The position numbers and the translations under genes were made by a program. Below the pieces are notes generated by a model. It did not search any database. It saw nothing but the letters and a program-made list of their open reading frames with translations, and was not told the origin of the DNA. Shown here piece after piece: positions 34,084 to 42,448 of a stretch of 64,000 nucleotides of DNA (its first letter is position 1; each line of letters opens with the position of its first letter). Source of the DNA: Pontibacter sp. G13 (GTDB lineage: Bacteria; Bacteroidota; Bacteroidia; J057); contig NZ_CP134696.1 in the NCBI RefSeq assembly GCF_031851795.1, forward strand, positions 1,778,501 to 1,842,500. Direction: 5' to 3'.

Positions 34084-35931
34084 CTAGCGCTTGATCCAAG
34101 CCTGATATTGGATGCTGTTCCCCGCATGGACTTCGATCACATACATTCCAGGTGCCAATGTTTCCAAGTCTAGGGCCAGTTGGTTTTGCCCCTGAAAACG
34201 CGTCTGTGCGCTTCCATTTACATCCAGGACTGTTCCCTCAAACGGGAGACCGCCCTCGACCGAAATTCGCAGCCATCGATCAGAAGGATTGGGATACATG
34301 CGCCAACGGATGGAAGCTGCCTGTGGCTGAATGGAAGTCCCCAGTTCGCCTGTGACGATAGATTCTAATCCAAGGAGTCTAGCAGCCAATTGCGCCTGAT
34401 AGAGCGATTGAGGTTGCATATCCACTTGATCCGTCCCCTCAATATGCCCCGTAGCTCCAGGCCAGGGTCCAAACCCCGTAATCTGCCCTTGGCATCCAAT
34501 CGCATAGTTTTGGGCAGTCGGCGGCTTTTGTACCACCAACTTGGCTCCCCCCATATCGCAATTCCAGGCGACCGAATGAGCTGCTGACCACCCGTGGGCT
34601 GTACCGTAGTCACCTCGATTGTACAAGCCTAGCAATACCTTGTCGGTATCCCGGACGTTGATCTCATTCACCTGATCATACAACAATCCCATGCTCCAGC
34701 GTCGATGGCCTTCGCTGGCATTGTATGCAGCATCCGAAGTACAATCCAAAAAGACGCAGCCAGATACCGAGGATGTGCCGTTGGACACAAAGTGGTGGCG
34801 TCCATTGCTTGCGTAGCATTGGTTGAATAGGATTTGGGAAGAAGCAGAGGTCAAATTAAAATTGTACATCCTTGCTCCTGTGACTACCGCGACGGGATCG
34901 AGCGCCTGACAGTCTTCGATGGTCACTCGTTTGGCCGTTGCAGTAAACACCCCTGCCAATCCAAAATGCAAGAAGGTACACCCTGTCACCCATGCATCCT
35001 CCACTTGGACCAATCCCAAGGCATTCCAGGCATGATCTTCGTCTACGCCTCCAGCTGTCTCGATGTCGACACGGAGATCTTCTACGCCCACATGGCTCAC
35101 GATTCCCGCCTGATCATAGACATAGGCAAATGATGGCGACAAATCGCGCAGCAGGGTATTGTAAAAGGGCACATCCACCGTGATGACACTATCCTCAATG
35201 GATACGATTTGGCGATTGAAGATCAGCGGTTGACTTCCAACAGTCCAGGGCCCTTCGTCTACCCCCCCGCCACCATTCACGGCATCCAGCCATTCTGCAG
35301 TACAGGGGTGGTTGATGACAATTTGATCCCCAACCTGAAAATTCTCAGGCTTCTCGATTTTGAATTGGGATTCACCCACCAGCACGGTATCGGACAGGAG
35401 GAAAGTTGCTGTGTTCGACACTTTGCCAGCCCAGTTGGTGGCACTTCCTCCCCCAACCACGATCAAGTCTCGTTGATGAGGGGTATTTCCGATTCCCCTC
35501 AAAACGGTATTGGCGCTGGTATCGGCATCCGCTCCCACTCCGCGCAGCACGACTCCGCTGGTATGCAGGTAGAGGACTCCATGAATATCGTATTCACCCG
35601 CAGCCAATTCCACCGCACCACGAAATCCGCTGCTATCCGGCTGCAATCCGCTGACCGAATCGATAGCTGCCTGAATGTGGGCAGTATTATCTCCCGCAAT
35701 GGGGCCAATCGTCAACTGCGTGACCACCTCAGGAATGGGCTCTCCCCCACCCCGATATCCCGCATAGCTAAAGTCGGGAATGCGGTTTCCCTCCGGATCG
35801 CGATGATAATTCATCCGTCCGTCTTGATCGACGAATGCCGCCTGAGGTTGATATTGAGCCCTGATTTGATGGGGAATCAGCAAGCCAAATCCCATCAACC
35901 CAAGGCCTATTGCCCCAATAAGTTTTTTCAT
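34084..35931 (-). CDS. secreted pectin-lyase-fold beta-helix protein with type IX secretion domain
   Basis: About 615 residues from ATG 35929-35931, one base after the stop of the upstream gene (TAA-A-ATG), so the two are translationally coupled. A signal peptide is present (MKKLIGAIGLGLMGFGLLIP). Then DFSYAGYRGGGEPIPEV, AIDSVSGLQPD and GVVLRGVGAD mark a right-handed beta-helix of the pectin-lyase fold, with HHFVSNGTSSVSGCVF and GHRRWSMGLLYDQV further in. The last 80 residues are a type A C-terminal sorting domain. Catalysis is unproven, but the GH88 gene and HTCS nearby make a lyase role plausible. Confidence 0.85.
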   Translation of the reverse strand: MKKLIGAIGLGLMGFGLLIPHQIRAQYQPQAAFVDQDGRMNYHRDPEGNRIPDFSYAGYRGGGEPIPEVVTQLTIGPIAGDNTAHIQAAIDSVSGLQPDSSGFRGAVELAAGEYDIHGVLYLHTSGVVLRGVGADADTSANTVLRGIGNTPHQRDLIVVGGGSATNWAGKVSNTATFLLSDTVLVGESQFKIEKPENFQVGDQIVINHPCTAEWLDAVNGGGGVDEGPWTVGSQPLIFNRQIVSIEDSVITVDVPFYNTLLRDLSPSFAYVYDQAGIVSHVGVEDLRVDIETAGGVDEDHAWNALGLVQVEDAWVTGCTFLHFGLAGVFTATAKRVTIEDCQALDPVAVVTGARMYNFNLTSASSQILFNQCYASNGRHHFVSNGTSSVSGCVFLDCTSDAAYNASEGHRRWSMGLLYDQVNEINVRDTDKVLLGLYNRGDYGTAHGWSAAHSVAWNCDMGGAKLVVQKPPTAQNYAIGCQGQITGFGPWPGATGHIEGTDQVDMQPQSLYQAQLAARLLGLESIVTGELGTSIQPQAASIRWRMYPNPSDRWLRISVEGGLPFEGTVLDVNGSAQTRFQGQNQLALDLETLAPGMYVIEVHAGNSIQYQAWIKR

Positions 35932-35932
35932 T

Positions 35933-37378
35933 TTACTGGATGATAAGTTTCTGAAGGGATTGATGATTCGGTGTACCGATTCTGACCAGATAGATTCCGG
36001 CATTCAATGCAGGCAGATTCAGATCAATGGTTTCCATTTGACCTGAAGCACGATGAGTTTGCTTGAGGATCTCCTTACCTGTCAGATCCATCACACGGAT
36101 ATCCAAATCGGTTGCTGCCCAAGCTTTCCCTTGGATCTGCAATCGCTCGCCTGATTGGATAGGATTGGGGCTGATGGAAAATGCTGCGAGATCAAGCGCT
36201 GAGATACTGGTTGGATCTGCCTCCACACAGGTGGACTCTAAGACTGATTCAGGCGCACTTCCCAAACTCACATAATCGAAGTACACCTCATTGCCGGGCC
36301 AATTGTCTGACTGGCGATCGAGGTACATGAAAATGTCTCTCAGGTCCGTGGAATCAAATCCGCTGAGATTGGCACCAGAAAAATCATATACAAGATCTGT
36401 CCATTGATCGAGGCCTCCGGGAATGGTATGAATGACATACTCGGTCCGCTCCTCTGGTTCGCCAGCCCCGGATCTCAAGCGAATGGATAGTTCCACCGCC
36501 TCTGCACTCCGGACACGAACGTACATGCGCAATTGACCAGACAGGTCAGCAAGGTCATTCCCGAACTCGTCCAATGGGTCCAACCTAAGGGTTTTATTGG
36601 CCACATGAGGATTGAGGATTGGGTCTGGTACGGTAATAAGGAGTTGGCTACAGGCCGTGTCTACCACTTGATCAAGGAATTCGGCACCGGAACCAGAGGT
36701 CAACTGATCCAGCGTATCCGCCCAATGCAACACCCAAGGGAATTCATAGGGCTCTGCCACGGGTTCTGGGCAGGTGGAATAGTCTGAGGAATCGGGCTTG
36801 GAGCCGATGGAGAAAAAGTCGATTCGAAAATCATCCCCCGCAAAGTTGTCATCACCGGGATCGAGGTATAGCCAAATATCCCGTAGATCGGTAGAATCAA
36901 ATCCCCCAATCGTCGAAGAATCATACGTAAAGGTCAATTCAGTCCAGGTTGCAGTATCCCCCGGAACCATTTGGGAAATACGCGAGGTGCGAACCCCGCT
37001 GCTTCCATCCCCTGACCGCAACAGACATCCAAGCTGAATGGTGTCTCGACTTTGCACCCGGACATGGAAACTCATATTACCTGAGAGATCAACCAGATCT
37101 CCGCCCCCACCTGCGATCTGAGGATTCAGGATCAAAGGGCTGAAGGCCGGTAAAGGCGCATTGACGGGATCTGTTACCGAAGTCTGTAAATATCCACACG
37201 TAGTATCCACCACTTGCGTCAAGGCAGCGCCACCACTTCCGGAAAAAAGCGGATCACTTGCATCCGCCCAATTGATCTGATAAAGGCTCTGAGCCTTGCT
37301 AGAATTCGGCCATGCCATCAACATGCAGCACAGTCCCAAGCACACCGAAAAGGTCGCTCGTTTGGTAGTAGTAGCCAT
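35933..37378 (-). CDS. secreted protein with two copies of a carbohydrate-binding-like module and type IX secretion domain
   Basis: 481 residues with a signal peptide (MATTTKRATFSVCLGLCCML). Two similar modules of about 180 residues follow in tandem; each carries the pattern FDSTDLRDIxxYLD and a Trp-Ala-Asp near its start (NWADASDPLFSGSG; HWADTLDQLTSGSG). This points to an internal duplication of a carbohydrate-binding-like beta-sandwich. The end is a type A sorting domain (ALNAGIYLVRIGTPNHQSLQ). It is translationally coupled to the beta-helix gene downstream, so both probably act on the same surface glycan. Confidence 0.75.
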   Translation of the reverse strand: MATTTKRATFSVCLGLCCMLMAWPNSSKAQSLYQINWADASDPLFSGSGGAALTQVVDTTCGYLQTSVTDPVNAPLPAFSPLILNPQIAGGGGDLVDLSGNMSFHVRVQSRDTIQLGCLLRSGDGSSGVRTSRISQMVPGDTATWTELTFTYDSSTIGGFDSTDLRDIWLYLDPGDDNFAGDDFRIDFFSIGSKPDSSDYSTCPEPVAEPYEFPWVLHWADTLDQLTSGSGAEFLDQVVDTACSQLLITVPDPILNPHVANKTLRLDPLDEFGNDLADLSGQLRMYVRVRSAEAVELSIRLRSGAGEPEERTEYVIHTIPGGLDQWTDLVYDFSGANLSGFDSTDLRDIFMYLDRQSDNWPGNEVYFDYVSLGSAPESVLESTCVEADPTSISALDLAAFSISPNPIQSGERLQIQGKAWAATDLDIRVMDLTGKEILKQTHRASGQMETIDLNLPALNAGIYLVRIGTPNHQSLQKLIIQ

Positions 37379-37606
37379 ATAGAATTATTCACTTAGTGGA
37401 ACGAGTTGCTATATAGCCGATATCAGTCAGACAGGGGTGGGAGAAAGGTCTTCAATGAGTGGGAGAAAAATATGCTGGATCGGATCGGGGATTTTTCCAA
37501 AGAACCCTATGCTTCATTCCAAAGATAATATGGAGATAGAGCTTGGTCAGAGATAGACCCGAAGCATCATTGTTGGGGGGAGTGAGATAGTCTCCTGCAC
37601 CCTGAA

Positions 37607-37641
37607 AACAAAAATCCCGATAATCTGGCGATTATCGGGAT
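37607..37641 (-). terminator. intrinsic terminator of tRNA-Asp copy 2
   Basis: On the minus strand the stem ATCCCGATAATC/GATTATCGGGAT (arms 37614-37625 and 37630-37641) leads into TTTTTGTTTTC. It begins 13 bp from the tRNA 3' end. Confidence 0.82.
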
Positions 37642-37654
37642 GATTTTGTGTTGG

Positions 37655-37728
37655 CGGTCCGGACGGGACTCGAACCCGCGACCCCATGCGTGACAGGCAT
37701 GTATTCTAACCAACTGAACTACCGGACC
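37655..37728 (-). tRNA. tRNA-Asp (GTC), copy 2
   Basis: The sequence is identical over all 74 nt to the copy at 19722-19795, with anticodon GTC and the same acceptor stem and discriminator G. The flanking GCGGATGCAAAGGTAGC (minus-strand promoter) is shared too, but the terminators differ, so the duplication is old or the genes are kept alike by conversion. Confidence 0.97.
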
Positions 37729-37747
37729 TGCTTTCGATCAGCGGATG

Positions 37748-37777
37748 CAAAGGTAGCAAAAACCCTTGACGACGCAA
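37748..37777 (-). promoter_or_regulatory. promoter of tRNA-Asp copy 2
   Basis: On the minus strand TTG (37775-37777), 19 nt, then TACCTTTG (37748-37755), with 19 nt to the tRNA start. The spacing equals that of copy 1. Confidence 0.85.
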
Positions 37778-37799
37778 GGGAAAACTCAAAAAACATGCC

Positions 37800-38579
37800 C
37801 TAGAGGCCTGATTTTTTGGCTTCGTCCCACCAGTGGTCGAGCTGCTCCATGCCTGCATCCTGAATGGATTGATTGGCACTCAGGGCTTTTTGTTCTACAA
37901 ATTGAAACCGCTGCTTGAATTTGACATTGGTCCGAGCCAGCGCATCTTCCGCATTGATCCCATAGAATCGGCAAAGATTGACGAGGGTAAAGAGCAGATC
38001 CCCCATTTCTCCGGCACGCGCTTCCGGATTTTCAGCTTCCTTGAACTCCTGTATCTCCTCCGTCACCTTGTCCCAGACCCCGGAGACGTCCTCCCAATCG
38101 AATCCCATCGCTCCCACCTTTTCCTGCATCCGTTGAGCTTTGACCAGCGAAGGCATGCTGTCGGGTACCCCATCCAAAATGGAGGCATTCTTTTTCCCTT
38201 TCATCGCCTTCTCCTGCGCTTTAATTTGTTCCCAATTTGCCTGAACCTCCTCCTCGGACGCTCCTTGAAGATCGCCGTAAATATGAGGATGACGGCGGAT
38301 CAGCTTCTCGATCTGGGTCTCTAGGACTTCCACGATGCTGAACTTCCCTTCGTCCCGGGCCATCGAGGCATAAAACAGCATATGCATCAGGAGATCGCCC
38401 AATTCCACCTTCATTTCCTCATAGTCATTCTGAAGAATGGCATCGGCGAGTTCGTAGGTTTCCTCGATGGTCAGGTGCCGAATGCTTTCCTTGGTCTGTT
38501 TGATGTCCCAAGGGCATTTGGTTCGGAGTTCATCGACGATATCCGACAATCGCTGGAATTGGATCTGCGCTTCAGTCAT
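37800..38579 (-). CDS. mazG: nucleoside triphosphate pyrophosphohydrolase MazG
   Basis: 259 residues, the normal length for a two-domain MazG. CPWDIKQTKESIRHLTIEET with the EExxE metal-binding motif in the first half (EETYELADA, ELGDLLMHMLF) and a weaker second copy (EEIQEFKEAENPEARAGEMG) give the tandem MazG fold. It hydrolyses NTPs to NMP and pyrophosphate and helps clear damaged nucleotides. TAGCTTTG at 38595-38602 on its strand may be its -7 box, only 15 bp from the ATG. Confidence 0.93.
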   Translation of the reverse strand: MTEAQIQFQRLSDIVDELRTKCPWDIKQTKESIRHLTIEETYELADAILQNDYEEMKVELGDLLMHMLFYASMARDEGKFSIVEVLETQIEKLIRRHPHIYGDLQGASEEEVQANWEQIKAQEKAMKGKKNASILDGVPDSMPSLVKAQRMQEKVGAMGFDWEDVSGVWDKVTEEIQEFKEAENPEARAGEMGDLLFTLVNLCRFYGINAEDALARTNVKFKQRFQFVEQKALSANQSIQDAGMEQLDHWWDEAKKSGL

Positions 38580-38594
38580 GGATCAATTTTTTTC

Positions 38595-38602
38595 CAAAGC
38601 TA
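38595..38602 (-). promoter_or_regulatory. possible -7 box (TAGCTTTG) before mazG
   Basis: On the minus strand TAGCTTTG fits TAnnTTTG and ends 15 bp before the mazG ATG. No TTG lies at the expected upstream distance. Confidence 0.4.
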
Positions 38603-38657
38603 CGCAGCAGCAGGGTATTTCGCAGGGTCCTTGTCACACAATTGTCCCCAGATCTGT

Positions 38658-38665
38658 TATTTTTG
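38658..38665 (+). promoter_or_regulatory. possible -7 box (TATTTTTG) before the MbnP-like gene
   Basis: TATTTTTG fits TAnnTTTG and lies 23 bp before the ATG of the MbnP-like gene. Upstream TTG triplets occur, but at 13 and 24 nt rather than the usual spacing. Confidence 0.32.
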
Positions 38666-38688
38666 TTAGGTAATTAATCCGAAAACCG

Positions 38689-39501
38689 ATGAACCGACAG
38701 ATTCCGATTTTTAGCCTATTGACTTTCCTCACCGTGATCGGCTTTAGTTGCTGTGATGATCCACCAGCAGCGGAAACCGGGACCTTTTCCCTTCAGTTCA
38801 CTCCGAACTTCGACTCCGAGACTTGGGCGCCCACGGACACCTATGTCAATCAGGATGGCCGCAATGTTGCCTTCAGCGATTTCAAGTTTTATTTGAGCAA
38901 TATCACCTTGATCAAAGAAGATGGAGAAGAAATAGAGCTGAGATCCGAGGATTTTGATTCGGAAGTATTTCTGGTGGATTTGTTTCAGGGAACGATCGAT
39001 GGCGATGAAGACAGCCATACGTTTGAGGTTCCAGTAGGTAACTACACGGGCTTGAAGCTGAATGTTGGGGTGCCAGAGATCTACAATGGCTCAGATCCTG
39101 CGACTTACGATCTCGATCATCCGCTTGGTGTGCGGAGCGGCATGCATTGGAGCTGGAATGCGGGGTACATGTTTGTGCGCATTGACGGACGCGTGGATTC
39201 TTCCGCTACAAAATCACAACCTCCTACCTTGAGTCTCATTTACCATGCTGGGGCCAATGGGCTTTTCAGAAGCAAAGCCTTCCAAGCCGGAAACGATGGA
39301 TTCGAGATCAAGTCAGACGAAGTATTGACCTACGAATTTGACGTGGACGTCAACAAATGCTTCTACAACACCACGGAAGCCATTGATATGGCCGAACGAA
39401 ATTTGACTCACACGGGCGGAGAGGGATCTACCAGCTACGAACTTGCCGAAGAAGTGATGGACAACTTTGTCAATGAGGCATTGACCAGAGCACCATTTTA
39501 G
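38689..39501 (+). CDS. MbnP-like lipoprotein (copper/kynurenine-type partner of MbnH)
   Basis: 270 residues with a lipoprotein-type signal (LLTFLTVIGFSCCDD, lipid Cys near residue 21). The mature part has the layout of MbnP family proteins: TFSLQFTPNFDSETWAP, the SDFKFYLSNITLI strand, VPVGNYTGLKLNVGVP and MHWSWNAGYMFVRIDG with conserved Trp residues. In MbnP a Trp is oxidised to kynurenine by its di-heme partner MbnH to create a copper site. Here the next two genes encode such di-heme proteins, so the same kind of pair is likely; kynurenine formation is inference. Confidence 0.78.
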   Translation: MNRQIPIFSLLTFLTVIGFSCCDDPPAAETGTFSLQFTPNFDSETWAPTDTYVNQDGRNVAFSDFKFYLSNITLIKEDGEEIELRSEDFDSEVFLVDLFQGTIDGDEDSHTFEVPVGNYTGLKLNVGVPEIYNGSDPATYDLDHPLGVRSGMHWSWNAGYMFVRIDGRVDSSATKSQPPTLSLIYHAGANGLFRSKAFQAGNDGFEIKSDEVLTYEFDVDVNKCFYNTTEAIDMAERNLTHTGGEGSTSYELAEEVMDNFVNEALTRAPF

Positions 39502-39520
39502 CGCTAATCCTAGACGAACT

Positions 39521-39561
39521 CGATCCATCCATGGCCTAGACTCGATGGATCGATATATTTG
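39521..39561 (+). promoter_or_regulatory. inverted repeat next to a possible -7 box before the first di-heme gene
   Basis: CGATCCATC (39521-39529) and GATGGATCG (39544-39552) form a 9-bp dyad with a 14-nt spacer. TATATTTG at 39554-39561 fits the -7 consensus and begins two bases after the dyad, 41 bp before the ATG. The dyad could be an operator or the end of the MbnP transcript. Confidence 0.42.
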
Positions 39562-39601
39562 CGGCTTGACTTTCCCCTAGTATTACCGTCAGAGATCGCC
39601 C

Positions 39602-40669
39602 ATGATTCTTCGGAATTCTACATACATGTTTAGGCTGCTGGGTATCAGCATGACCCTGATGACTTGGATGGCCTGTTCCAGCTGTGGAGAAAATCCACAA
39701 CCGATTGATCCCAATCTTCAAGAGATCACTTTGGAGGTGCCGGATCACTTTCCGGCTATTCCCACCAATTCCGACAATCCTTTGACTCAGGCCAAGATTG
39801 ATCTGGGGAAAAAGCTTTTTTACGATCCGATGCTCTCGATTGATGGGAGCATTTCGTGCGGATCTTGCCACCTTGCTGCGAATGGATTTGCAGATCCGAG
39901 TCCGGTTTCGGAAGGAGTCAGCGGACGAACTGGCTCCAAGAATGCGATGGCTATCCAAAATTTAGCGTATGCCCCCTTCCTGTTTTGGGATGGCCGTGCT
40001 GAGAACTTGGAAGAACAAGCATTGCTGCCGATTCAGGACCATCTGGAAATGGCTATGCCGCTCGACACCTTGGTCGCTCGATTGTCTGCACATCCCACGT
40101 ATCCCGAGGAATTTGCCTATGCTTTTGGCGGAGAAATCACCGCCCGAAAGATCGGACAAGCCATTGCCAGTTTCGAGAAGACCATGCTGAGCTACAACAG
40201 CAAATTTGACCGATTTCGCCAATCGGAGGATTCGACCATCTTCACGGAATTGGAATGGAAAGGCTACAAGCTCTTTTTTGACGAAACCCCCGGCTTACAG
40301 CATCCAGAGTGCTTTCATTGCCATGGTGGATTCAATTTCGATGATGCGAGATTCTTGGACAATGGGATTGGATTTGCCGCTGATCCGGGGCGATATGAAG
40401 TCACCCAATTCATCCAAGACTACGGCAAATTCAAGGTGCCCACGCTCCGGAATATTGAGCATACCGCTCCCTACATGCATGATGGAAGTTTCCCTACGCT
40501 AGAATCCGTGTTGGATCACTACCAGCGCAAAGGACTCCGACTAGGCCAGCAAGATCCACTTATCAGTGCGATCTACATCACCGAAGAGGACAAAGCGGCT
40601 TTGATCGCCTTCCTCAAAACCCTCAGCGATCCTGACTTTCTCCAAAATCCTGATTATCTTCCAGACTAA
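39602..40669 (+). CDS. di-heme cytochrome c peroxidase-like protein, MbnH/MauG type
   Basis: 355 residues; ATG 39602 or 39626 (the latter gives a tidy lipoprotein signal ending MTWMACSS). Two c-type haem sites are seen: SCGSCHLAANGFADP and CFHCHGGFNFDD. Between them lies FLFWDGRAENLEEQA, with the conserved Trp used in electron transfer. The late YMHDGSFPTLESVLDHYQ has Tyr where bacterial di-haem peroxidases have the axial Met, as in MauG and MbnH, which oxidise protein residues. The MbnP-like gene just upstream is the probable substrate. Confidence 0.82.
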   Translation: MILRNSTYMFRLLGISMTLMTWMACSSCGENPQPIDPNLQEITLEVPDHFPAIPTNSDNPLTQAKIDLGKKLFYDPMLSIDGSISCGSCHLAANGFADPSPVSEGVSGRTGSKNAMAIQNLAYAPFLFWDGRAENLEEQALLPIQDHLEMAMPLDTLVARLSAHPTYPEEFAYAFGGEITARKIGQAIASFEKTMLSYNSKFDRFRQSEDSTIFTELEWKGYKLFFDETPGLQHPECFHCHGGFNFDDARFLDNGIGFAADPGRYEVTQFIQDYGKFKVPTLRNIEHTAPYMHDGSFPTLESVLDHYQRKGLRLGQQDPLISAIYITEEDKAALIAFLKTLSDPDFLQNPDYLPD

Positions 40670-40679
40670 TCTTCTTGCC

Positions 40680-41735
40680 ATGAACCGACTGCTTCTTCCG
40701 ATTATTCTGATTTCCTCTGTGCTCTTTTCCTGCTGTGGTGGGGATGAACCGCCTCCCACTCCCGATCCATCCTTGGACCCGATTGAACTGGAGCTTCCTG
40801 CGCACTTTCCCGTGCCCAATATCCCGTCCGACAATCCCATGACCCAAGCCAAGATTGACCTTGGCAAAAAGCTGTTCTTCGACAAAAGGCTATCGGCGGA
40901 TTCGACCATCGCATGCGCAAGTTGCCATTTGCAGGAGAACGCCTTTAGCGATCCCAATGCCGTGAGTGTAGGGGTGGAAGGCCGTACAGGAGAGCGAAAT
41001 GCCATGTCCATCCAAAATCTGGTGTTCGCTCAATTTCTATTCTGGGACGGAAGATCTGAAACGCTGGAGGACCAAGCCGTAGAGCCGCTGCTCGATCCCC
41101 GCGAGATGAATATTAGTCTAGAGGAACTTGAGCGAAGGTTGACTGCGGATGCCCAGTATCCGGACCTGTTTCAGCATGCATTTGGGGGAGTCCCCACTTC
41201 CGAGCGATTTGCGATGGCTATCGCTACCTTTGAGCGCAGTGTCGTCAGCTACGAATCGAAATACGACCAGTACGTGGAATCTCAGGACTCTACGATCTTC
41301 TCGGAATTGGAATGGCGGGGCCTAAAGCTGTTTTTTGATGAAACGCCCGGCATCCAGCACCCAGAGTGCTTCCACTGTCATGGAGGATTCAATTTCGACG
41401 ACCAAGCGGATGTATTCTCCGACAACGGATTGGATTTTTCCCCAGAACCCGGACGAGCAGAGGTAACTGGCGATTTCTTTTTCGACCAAGGAAAATTCAA
41501 GGTTCCTTCTCTCCGAAATGTGGAGCACACGGCGCCCTACATGCATGATGGGCGATTTGCCACGCTCGAAGAAGTCATGGATCACTATCAGAATCGGGGC
41601 GACCGGATCGTCGGTACCAATCCATTCATCAATTCTATCTTTTTGACTGAAGGCGACAAAACTGCCATCATCGCGTTCTTGAAGACCCTCAGTGATCCGA
41701 ACTATTTGACGAATCCAGCCTACCAGCCGGACTAG
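40680..41735 (+). CDS. second di-heme cytochrome c peroxidase-like protein, MbnH/MauG type
   Basis: 351 residues, starting 11 bp after the first di-haem gene and clearly its paralogue. The signal ends SSVLFSCCGGDEP (lipoprotein Cys). Haem sites are IACASCHLQENAFSDP and CFHCHGGFNFDD, with FLFWDGRSETLEDQA between. YMHDGRFATLEEVMDHYQN again carries Tyr in the axial-Met position. Its 3' end overlaps the converging secreted-protein gene by 47 bp. Two adjacent copies suggest two substrates or a heteromer. Confidence 0.82.
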   Translation: MNRLLLPIILISSVLFSCCGGDEPPPTPDPSLDPIELELPAHFPVPNIPSDNPMTQAKIDLGKKLFFDKRLSADSTIACASCHLQENAFSDPNAVSVGVEGRTGERNAMSIQNLVFAQFLFWDGRSETLEDQAVEPLLDPREMNISLEELERRLTADAQYPDLFQHAFGGVPTSERFAMAIATFERSVVSYESKYDQYVESQDSTIFSELEWRGLKLFFDETPGIQHPECFHCHGGFNFDDQADVFSDNGLDFSPEPGRAEVTGDFFFDQGKFKVPSLRNVEHTAPYMHDGRFATLEEVMDHYQNRGDRIVGTNPFINSIFLTEGDKTAIIAFLKTLSDPNYLTNPAYQPD

Positions 41736-42270
41736 CAAATCGCGTCACCAAACGATCTTTGAGCAGGGATAATTCTCCCTCCCCCAAATTCAATTCCCGA
41801 TCCCATGCTTGTTTGGGTGTGTGGGACATGTACCAAGATTTGAGGATCAGCTCGGGATGCTTTCCTGAACGCTGATCCAGATATACCTCATACACATGGT
41901 CTTGGGTATAAGCCACCACTTGGCGATAGGTCTTGCCATGTTCCATCCTGAGCAGCGTCGAGCCGATGCCTTGGACAAAAGCCATAGATCCTTCAAAAGC
42001 CTCCAATCCCGCCTTGCGACTGGAGAACCTACGCTTCATGGTGATTTTGTATAAATGACCTTGATGGAATTGGTATCCAAAGTCGGCATGCTGCGATCGG
42101 ACCTTCACCAATCTCGCGGGAAGGGTATCGAGGATCTGGACGTAATCCCGATCCACCAAATCTGCTTGAAGCTGGGTGTAGGTGTAGCCGAAATCGACAA
42201 AGAGTGCATTCTGGCCCCAACTGAGCAGGGGACCTAGGCACAAAGTCAAGAGCAAAGCAATTCGTTTCAT
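41689..42270 (-). CDS. secreted protein of unknown function
   Basis: About 193 residues from ATG 42268-42270, which starts a signal peptide (MKRIALLLTLCLGPLLSWGQ); the frame extends upstream without signal features. The mature part is mixed alpha/beta (DLVDRDYVQILDTLPARLVK; VYEVYLDQRSGKHPELILKS) and Lys/Arg-rich. No family was recognised. The last 47 bp of its frame overlap the end of the second di-haem gene on the other strand. Confidence 0.62.
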   Translation of the reverse strand: MKRIALLLTLCLGPLLSWGQNALFVDFGYTYTQLQADLVDRDYVQILDTLPARLVKVRSQHADFGYQFHQGHLYKITMKRRFSSRKAGLEAFEGSMAFVQGIGSTLLRMEHGKTYRQVVAYTQDHVYEVYLDQRSGKHPELILKSWYMSHTPKQAWDRELNLGEGELSLLKDRLVTRFASPAGRLDSSNSSDH

Positions 42271-42448
42271 GGTATGTGAGTTCCCTACATTCCTTACAAA
42301 TAAACGGTGACAGGTTTCCAAAGGAATCCTACATGACGGGATTGCTACTGGAATGAGCGCCCGTACGGGTTGATTGGTCAGGAGATTGAACTCAATGGGA
42401 GAAAGGAATTAGTCCGTTTCGGATAAATTCCACAAATTATGCACAGCA

